DNA from: Alphaproteobacteria bacterium
GTDB lineage: Bacteria; Pseudomonadota; Alphaproteobacteria; Rickettsiales; SXRF01
Assembly (NCBI GenBank): GCA_019243895.1
Contig: JAFATP010000185.1
Location: forward strand, 1 to 10,723
DNA length: 10,723 bases
Direction of reading: 5' to 3'
The notes beneath the pieces are model-generated. The model had not been told where the DNA came from, did no database searches, and saw nothing but the letters and a program-made list of their open reading frames with translations. Positions 6,465 to 10,723 of this stretch are shown here, one piece after another; the stretch's first letter is position 1; each line of letters opens with the position of its first letter. The position numbers and the translations under genes were made by a program.

Positions 6465-7178
6465 ATGATTCAGCTTGAACATATCGCGGCAGGTTACCTG
6501 CCGGGGCAAGACATCATCAAGGATGCGTCTTTCACGCTGGAGCGCGGCTCGTTTCATTTTCTTTCCGGCGGCAGCGGTGCGGGCAAGACCACGCTGCTGG
6601 CGATGCTCGGGCTAATCCACCGGCCCTCGTGCGGGCAGTTGCGCATGTTCGGCAAGGATGTGACGCGCCTGCCGCGCTATGCCTTGCCGAAGTTACGGCG
6701 ACGCATCGGCATGGTGTCGCAGGATTACCGGCTGCTGCCGCACCTGACGGTGGAGGAAAATGTCGGCCTGGCGCTGAAAGTGGCGGGGGAACCGCCGCAT
6801 GCCATCCAGGACAAGGTGGCGGAGATGCTGGCGTGGGTGGGCCTGAAGGAATATCACCGGGCGCGGCCGGAAGTGCTTTCCGGCGGACAGCAGCAGCGCG
6901 TGGCCATCGCGCGGGCCGTTATCACCAAGCCGGATCTGCTGCTCGCCGACGAGCCGAGCGGCCATCTGGAAACGGCGCTCGCCCTGCGTTTCATGTATCT
7001 GTTCGAGGCATTGAACAAAATGGGCACCACCGTGCTGCTGGCCACGCACGACGACGCGCTGATCTCGCGCTTTTCACACCCGGTGCTGCAACTGAAAGAC
7101 GGCGTGGTGACGCCGCTTAAGAGTATTGCGCCCTCGGCGCCGGCAGGGGCGATGTCAGCGCGCCCACTTGTATATTAG
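6465..7178 (+). CDS. ftsE: Cell-division ABC transporter ATP-binding protein FtsE
   Basis: FtsE is the ATPase which, with the membrane protein FtsX, controls periplasmic wall hydrolases at the septum. The 237-aa product has Walker A GGSGAGKT (35-42), the Q-loop at Q86 ([18 protein letters not shown]), signature LSGGQQQR (138-145), Walker B LLLADEP (158-164) and the H-loop H195 (ATHD). The D-loop region reads SGHLE where FtsE and relatives usually have TGNLD. I chose ATG 6465 because IQLEHI is the usual ABC N-terminal strand; upstream ATGs at 6390 and 6414 would add atypical residues. No good ribosome site is seen. ftsX, normally next, is absent. The last 20 or so residues (from about 218) are an Ala/Pro tail encoded where the gene overlaps the convergent gene. 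Placement beside the zinc-ribbon gene favours FtsE over LolD-type relatives. Confidence 0.87.
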   Translation: MIQLEHIAAGYLPGQDIIKDASFTLERGSFHFLSGGSGAGKTTLLAMLGLIHRPSCGQLRMFGKDVTRLPRYALPKLRRRIGMVSQDYRLLPHLTVEENVGLALKVAGEPPHAIQDKVAEMLAWVGLKEYHRARPEVLSGGQQQRVAIARAVITKPDLLLADEPSGHLETALALRFMYLFEALNKMGTTVLLATHDDALISRFSHPVLQLKDGVVTPLKSIAPSAPAGAMSARPLVY

Positions 7179-8523
7179 GCTGCGGCGAAACCGCGGGAGT
7201 GAAGGCGGTATCCGCCATTGCCCACGGATTTTTCTCCAGCAGCGCCACCTGGCGGCGCAGTTGCGCCTCCACGGTTTGAAAACTTTCGGCCAGCACATCG
7301 GGCTGCTGCAAAAATCCGGCCACATGCTGGATATGCCAGTCCCGTTGCGCGGCGGGCTGCTTGACGATCATCTCCGCCGCCAGCGCATAAATACTGTCCT
7401 TCACGCTCTCATCGGTGAGCACGCCCGCGCCGTGGCCCTTGGAGGAAATGGCCAGCAGCGTCTCAGCAATCAGATTGGCGCCCACGAACACCGCGCGGTA
7501 CGGCACGGAGGCCAGGCGCTTGGTGTCTCCCAGCCGCTTGGCCTGATTATATGCGATATATGTGCTTCCGGCGTGGCACAGGGTGCTGGCGATATAACCA
7601 TATCCCGCCACCCGCAGCGGTTTTTCGCGAATCCACTCCCACGCTTTTTCGATGCCGCGCGCCGGCGGTTCGTCCGGATCGCGCTTCTTTTCCTCCACCA
7701 GCGCGGAGATGGCGCCTGCAAGCGTGGTCATGCTCCCCAGCCCCACATCCAGCAAGCCTTCCTTGCGTAATTCGCGCATTTCATGTGCGGCCAGGCCGGG
7801 CATGGCAGGCGCCATCACCCGGTGCCGCATGGCCGAGGTGGCGATCAACACGCCGGCCACGCCATAAAACGCATTCATCATTTCCGAAGGATAGCGGCGG
7901 CAGATGTCGGTGACGTTCTTGATGATTCCTTTGTCGCGGTCCTCCGCGATGGATTTAAGCGAGCAGGTTTCCGGCAGCGTGATATTTTCCTTGCGCAGGA
8001 ACGTCTCCATGCCCTTGGCAAGGTCATGCAACTGCAAATCGGACTGGTCGTTGCGTCCGAATGCCAGCAGGGAGCTGGTGCCGGCAAAATAGGCCAGGCC
8101 CGCCAGCATATCCTCCCAATGTGCTTCTTTATATCCGTAGGTGGTGAAGGCCGCATCGCCCGCCAGGTAAAACGCGCCGCTGGTTTGCAGCGTGCGCTTC
8201 TTCAGCTTCTCCACGAAAGGAATGTGATCGTCGGTGGTTTCGGTGATGCCGGGATTGCCGCGGACGAAATGGGCGTCCGCCAATGTTTTCAATAGGTTTT
8301 TCTCGTTGTCGAAGCCCCGTATCTCCAGCGCCGGCTTGCCGTTGTCCAGGGTGAACGGCACCGATTCCCAGCCCGCGGCCTGCACCGCGCCCATAATGTC
8401 GCGCAATTGATGCCGCGACGCGCGCGGCACGGCATGGAGGTATGCGCGCTCACCGCCGTTCTCCGTTTTGGTGAACACGATCTCATCCACCAGGGAGGCG
8501 TTTGAAAACCGGTAAATGCTCAT
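7117..8523 (-). CDS. Unrecognised 468-aa probable membrane protein
   Basis: I do not recognise this family. Residues 1-90 look like a small soluble alpha/beta domain ([59 protein letters not shown]). The middle has six moderately hydrophobic Gly/Ala-rich segments at about 115-130, 138-156, 216-232, 256-276, 305-325 and 343-361, arranged as three pairs separated by charged stretches (157-212 and 277-304). That suggests three helical hairpins, probably in the inner membrane. The C-terminus (435-468) is Pro-rich and disordered. There is no signal peptide and no catalytic motif I can name. The gene has its own strand between ftsE and sdhC, overlaps the ftsE 3' end by 62 bp, and has only a weak ribosome site. 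Base composition matches the neighbours. The long open frame supports a real gene. Confidence 0.75.
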   Translation of the reverse strand: MSIYRFSNASLVDEIVFTKTENGGERAYLHAVPRASRHQLRDIMGAVQAAGWESVPFTLDNGKPALEIRGFDNEKNLLKTLADAHFVRGNPGITETTDDHIPFVEKLKKRTLQTSGAFYLAGDAAFTTYGYKEAHWEDMLAGLAYFAGTSSLLAFGRNDQSDLQLHDLAKGMETFLRKENITLPETCSLKSIAEDRDKGIIKNVTDICRRYPSEMMNAFYGVAGVLIATSAMRHRVMAPAMPGLAAHEMRELRKEGLLDVGLGSMTTLAGAISALVEEKKRDPDEPPARGIEKAWEWIREKPLRVAGYGYIASTLCHAGSTYIAYNQAKRLGDTKRLASVPYRAVFVGANLIAETLLAISSKGHGAGVLTDESVKDSIYALAAEMIVKQPAAQRDWHIQHVAGFLQQPDVLAESFQTVEAQLRRQVALLEKNPWAMADTAFTPAVSPQPNIQVGALTSPLPAPRAQYS

Positions 8524-8668
8524 GAAATATGGGTTCCCGCTTTGCCTGGAGTATAGCGAATTGTTTCAGGAATTTGAAGCGCTAATGCCTCGCGCCGGCA
8601 ACGCCGCTATTTTTAGTGGATTCCGGCAGGGAAAGCGCTTATATAAGGGCATCCAACGGGGTTTCTGC
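8524..8668. other. Divergent intergenic region upstream of sdhC
   Basis: These 145 bases separate the unknown - strand gene from sdhC and should hold the sdh promoter. An AT-rich TATATAAG (8640-8647) is a plausible -10 area, with no good -35 at 16-18 bases. The word AAGCGCT, containing the palindrome AGCGCT, occurs at 8577-8583 and again at 8633-8639, beside the putative -10, and could be an operator pair. The sdhC ribosome site is only a G-run (about 8658-8661), seven bases before ATG. Confidence 0.35.
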
Positions 8669-9103
8669 ATGCCGCATAGCACTGAAAATCGCCCATTATC
8701 TCCGCATCTTAGCGTTTACCGGCCGCAAATTACCTCGGTGCTTTCCATTTCCCACCGGGCAACCGGCGTTGCTCTCTATTTCGGCTCATTGTTAATTGTC
8801 GCCTGGCTGGTGGCCGCCGCCTATCATGCGCCGCTTTATCACCTGTTGCACCGCTGGATGCTCACTCCCATTGGCGGCGTGGTGCTGCTGCTGTGGACGC
8901 TGGCGTTCTTCTTCCATTTCGCCAACGGGTTTCGCCATCTGTGGTGGGATACCGGCCACGGCCTGACGCTGAGGGAAGTGTCGCAAAGCGGCTGGATCGT
9001 CATTATTTTTACACTTTGTATGACCGGCGTGGCCTGGTGGCTCGCCAATCAGCCTCTCGCCATCCCATCGGTTTCGCATGCCCCGGACGTCATTACAGAG
9101 TAA
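8669..9103 (+). CDS. sdhC: Succinate dehydrogenase cytochrome b556 subunit SdhC
   Basis: SdhC is one of two membrane anchors of respiratory complex II; it binds haem b and ubiquinone. The 144-aa product has the hallmark RPLSPHLSVYRPQITSVLSI (8-27), including S26 and R30 (SISHRATG) that line the quinone site in characterised enzymes. The haem-ligand histidine is expected at H83 in HFANGFRHLWWDTG (83-96). Three membrane helices fall at about 34-52, 67-88 and 104-125. I chose ATG 8669 because the conserved N-terminus starts there; upstream in-frame ATGs (for example 8516) would add about 50 residues unlike any SdhC. The gene overlaps sdhD by 26 bases. Confidence 0.95.
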   Translation: MPHSTENRPLSPHLSVYRPQITSVLSISHRATGVALYFGSLLIVAWLVAAAYHAPLYHLLHRWMLTPIGGVVLLLWTLAFFFHFANGFRHLWWDTGHGLTLREVSQSGWIVIIFTLCMTGVAWWLANQPLAIPSVSHAPDVITE

Positions 9104-9488
9104 ATTGCGCGTTGCCCGCGGGCTCGGCTCCGCCAAGAGCGGGGTCGGGCATTGGTGGGCGCAGCGCCTGACGGCGATCGCCCTGGCGCCGTTGTGCATC
9201 TGGTTTGCCGGCAGCATTCTCGCCGCCGCCCGTGCCGATGACCCTTTCCGCATCGCCGACTGGCTGGGGTCGCCGGTGGCGGCGATGGCGATGATAACAT
9301 TCCTGGTGGCCCTGTTCTGGCACGCCAAGCTCGGCATGCAGGTGGTGATCGAGGATTATGTGCATTCGCCCCGCGCCAAATACACGCTGCTGATCGCCAA
9401 CGCCTTCCTCTGTTTCGGCGTGACGGCCGCAGGCGTGCTGGCGGTGCTGCGCCTGCACATGTTCGATCTGGTGGCGGGAGGGGCGTAA
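9078..9488 (+). CDS. sdhD: Succinate dehydrogenase membrane anchor subunit SdhD
   Basis: SdhD is the second membrane anchor of complex II, completing the haem and ubiquinone sites with SdhC. The 136-aa product has the alphaproteobacterial pattern GLGSAKSGVGHWWAQRLTAI (15-34), three membrane helices (about 31-51, 67-88, 103-124), and the stretch WHAKLGMQVVIEDYVH (81-96). H82 corresponds to the second haem ligand and D93-Y94 to the quinone-site Asp-Tyr of known SdhD. It starts within sdhC (26-base overlap), so translation is probably coupled. The usual next genes, sdhA and sdhB, do not follow directly: two unknown genes lie between. Confidence 0.94.
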   Translation: MPRTSLQSKLRVARGLGSAKSGVGHWWAQRLTAIALAPLCIWFAGSILAAARADDPFRIADWLGSPVAAMAMITFLVALFWHAKLGMQVVIEDYVHSPRAKYTLLIANAFLCFGVTAAGVLAVLRLHMFDLVAGGA

Positions 9489-9497
9489 GAAGCCATT

Positions 9498-10064
9498 ATG
9501 GTGGTTCAAAATTTGTTTTACCAGGAAGAGTTTGAACGCGTTGGCGACGGCAAACGGCCTGTTACAATTACGTATGGCAAGCTGTATCACCAGCCGCAGC
9601 CGGGCAAGCTTATGGATTCTCCATTGCCGGAAAGGGTGACTATTAATTTGTCAAACCCTCTCGAGCTGCAAATAGTATTTGATCTTGCGCCGGAAGCACA
9701 GGCGCTGATTGAGCCGATACAACGGGCGGCGGCACGCGCTAATGAGATTGCGCAAGCATCGCTGCGCGGCGTGCATATTGCCGAAGATCGAGGAGTGGGC
9801 GTGGCCTTTGAAGTGCATGCGAATGCCGATGGAACCAACCGCGTTATGGTAGCGTTGAAGCGGGAAGAAAACCGGGGAAGACCTGACGAGTTGGACCGCC
9901 GCTATCGTGCAGACCGCGAAGGTTCGGAGGATTTTATCCGTGATCCGACAATAGCGGAAATAATTCCGTATAACGCAATTCAGAAGATACAGGGCATCCT
10001 CCGTGGTCCCCATGGGCTGGGATATGCCTTTCGCGGTGAAACGCCGCGGCAGATAGGTATATAA
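9498..10064 (+). CDS. Unrecognised 188-aa protein inside the sdh operon
   Basis: I do not recognise this family. The product looks soluble, with no signal peptide, membrane helix or cysteine. The N-terminal third suggests beta strands (RPVTITYGKLYH; RVTINLSNPLELQIVFDL), then an Ala-rich helix (EAQALIEPIQRAAARANEIA, 67-86), further strands (GVGVAFEVHA; RVMVALKREE) and a charged Arg/Asp/Glu-rich segment (about 123-144). No catalytic motif is evident. It begins nine bases after the sdhD stop with a poor ribosome site (AAGAAG), and the next unknown gene follows after 20 bases. One 60-base line counted here (9661-9720) is 52% GC against 70% for a line in sdhD (9181-9240), and ATA codons are frequent, suggesting later acquisition or weaker codon selection. 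Confidence 0.72.
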   Translation: MVVQNLFYQEEFERVGDGKRPVTITYGKLYHQPQPGKLMDSPLPERVTINLSNPLELQIVFDLAPEAQALIEPIQRAAARANEIAQASLRGVHIAEDRGVGVAFEVHANADGTNRVMVALKREENRGRPDELDRRYRADREGSEDFIRDPTIAEIIPYNAIQKIQGILRGPHGLGYAFRGETPRQIGI

Positions 10065-10076
10065 CAATGGGCAAGT

Positions 10077-10082
10077 GAGGGG
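10077..10082 (+). promoter_or_regulatory. Purine-rich ribosome binding site for the 198-aa gene
   Basis: GAGGGG precedes ATG 10085. Counting from GAGG the spacing is four bases, close but workable. The next in-frame ATG (10100) is too far away, which favours 10085 as the start. It is the clearest ribosome site in the last 2 kb. Confidence 0.6.
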
Positions 10083-10084
10083 AA

Positions 10085-10681
10085 ATGCCGCGTAAATCAA
10101 TGTTTAACGAAGTGTTAGCATCGTATGCTGAGCATATAGAAGATGCAGGCGTGCACTGGACCAGCCGCCGCGTGGACAGAAAACAGGAAAACCTGGCAAT
10201 GGGCGGACAAATTCGCCTGGGGCAGCCCCATGAGATTATCTTTACAGGATTGCACAGAGCGTGGCGCAATAAAGACACACAGGATAACCTTACCTATTGC
10301 AAGCATGACGAGATTGCGCCGCAATCCATAGAGATAGTGCTTGAGAAGCCTCCGCAGATGATTATCGCCTTTGACGGCTTTGACCATCGGGAACTCTTTG
10401 AAAAGCTGCAAAGCGAGCTGAAGCAAATGGGGGTCGCCCATACGCTGCTTTCGCGGTCGCCAAGCCTGTCGTGGAATGCATTGGATAAGCGGGACCTTGA
10501 TCATGGATATGTCGCGGTGCAGCTGCAACACGGCAATGAGGGAGTGGCGGAATTCCTGCGCAGCGAGGCGGTGAAGGAATATGTTCCGGATGATGTTATC
10601 GCCGAGTTCAAGAAAGCGGCCATCCAAAAACCTGTTGTTTGCCGGATTCAAGACGCATCGGATTTTATAGCCGTTGCATGA
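10085..10681 (+). CDS. Unrecognised 198-aa protein upstream of sdhA
   Basis: I do not recognise this family. The product appears soluble and cytoplasmic. Residues about 80-160 look like an alpha/beta fold (QSIEIVLEKPPQMIIAFDGF, then HRELFEKLQSELKQMGVAHT and LDHGYVAVQL), followed by helices (EGVAEFLRSEAVKEYV; DDVIAEFKKAAIQK). Cysteines at TYCKH and VVCRI do not form an obvious metal site. Its stop overlaps the ATG of the probable sdhA as ATGA, so the gene is embedded in the operon rather than loosely inserted. One 60-base line (10381-10440) counts 53% GC, lower than sdhCD or serS. I see no convincing similarity to the 188-aa neighbour, nor to the small SDH assembly factor SdhE, which is much shorter. 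Confidence 0.75.
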   Translation: MPRKSMFNEVLASYAEHIEDAGVHWTSRRVDRKQENLAMGGQIRLGQPHEIIFTGLHRAWRNKDTQDNLTYCKHDEIAPQSIEIVLEKPPQMIIAFDGFDHRELFEKLQSELKQMGVAHTLLSRSPSLSWNALDKRDLDHGYVAVQLQHGNEGVAEFLRSEAVKEYVPDDVIAEFKKAAIQKPVVCRIQDASDFIAVA

Positions 10682-10723
10682 CCGCCGCATATCCCATCAT
10701 CGATCATTATCATGATGTCGTCG
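10678..10723 (+). CDS. sdhA: Probable succinate dehydrogenase flavoprotein subunit, 5' end (partial)
   Basis: An ATG at 10678, overlapping the previous stop as ATGA, opens a frame reading MTAAYPIIDHYHDVV to the window edge. Alphaproteobacterial SdhA proteins typically begin with a short Ala-Tyr...Ile-Asp-His stretch followed by Tyr-Asp-Val-Val and the FAD-binding Gly-rich loop, so the 15 visible residues fit well, and sdhA is the expected next gene after sdhCD. The FAD motif itself lies beyond the window, so the call rests on a short N-terminus plus context. Confidence 0.78.
   Translation, partial: MTAAYPIIDHYHDVV

Noticed and set aside
7126..7770. Possible ftsX remnant downstream of ftsE on the + strand
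   Set aside because: The open frames here are Arg/His-rich and lack the four hydrophobic helices of FtsX; the reverse strand carries a long, well-formed protein instead.
8596..8614. CGGC-AAC-GCCG hairpin followed by TATTTTT as a rho-independent terminator
   Set aside because: The stem is only four base pairs, the T-run is short, and it lies in the upstream leader of sdhC, where no + strand gene ends.
8623..8639. Sigma54-type -24/-12 promoter (GG, ten bases, GC) upstream of sdhC
   Set aside because: The GG/GC spacing fits, but the conserved TG of the -24 box and the TT before the -12 GC are both changed. A chance match is likely in GC-rich DNA.
9498..10681. Toxin-antitoxin pair interpretation of the two unknown genes
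   Set aside because: Both are near 190-200 aa, neither has a recognisable DNA-binding or toxin motif, and the overlap is with sdhA rather than with each other.

Overview
The window is a GC-rich, gene-dense stretch of chromosome, almost certainly from an alphaproteobacterium. The evidence is gene order and protein character. A tatA-tatB-tatC-serS-surE-pcm-M23 cluster, an hpt / MJ0042-type zinc-ribbon / ftsE block, and an sdhCD block are all familiar alphaproteobacterial neighbourhoods. I cannot assign an order; an uncultured or deep-branching lineage is possible. No tRNA, rRNA, CRISPR array or insertion sequence is visible.

Layout. (1) Positions 1-5156, all + strand: the last codons of an unidentified gene, the twin-arginine translocase genes tatA, tatB and tatC, seryl-tRNA synthetase (serS), surE, pcm, and a Pro-rich lipoprotein with a degenerate LytM/M23 domain that resembles NlpD. 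The genes are tightly packed, with short overlaps at tatB/tatC, tatC/serS, serS/surE and pcm/lipoprotein. The one real interruption is an 87-bp palindromic repeat element between tatA and tatB. (2) Positions 5195-6387, - strand: a zinc-ribbon membrane protein followed by hypoxanthine phosphoribosyltransferase (ATGA overlap). (3) Positions 6465-7178, + strand: ftsE, divergent from the zinc-ribbon gene but with no ftsX after it. (4) Positions 7117-8523, - strand: an unrecognised 468-aa, probably membrane-embedded protein whose 3' end overlaps the 3' end of ftsE by 62 bp. (5) Positions 8669-10723, + strand: sdhC and sdhD, then two unrecognised genes of lower GC content (188 and 198 aa), then the first 15 codons of what looks like sdhA.

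Together these are housekeeping functions: protein export, translation, phosphatase and protein repair, cell-wall hydrolase control, purine salvage, division ABC transporter and respiratory complex II. The most unusual points are the two unknown genes inside an otherwise canonical sdhCDAB operon (the second overlaps sdhA by ATGA), the ftsE lacking its usual ftsX partner beside an unknown membrane protein, and a near-consensus promoter at the pcm/lipoprotein junction that would start transcription at an ATG. All calls come from reading the sequence; no database search was run.
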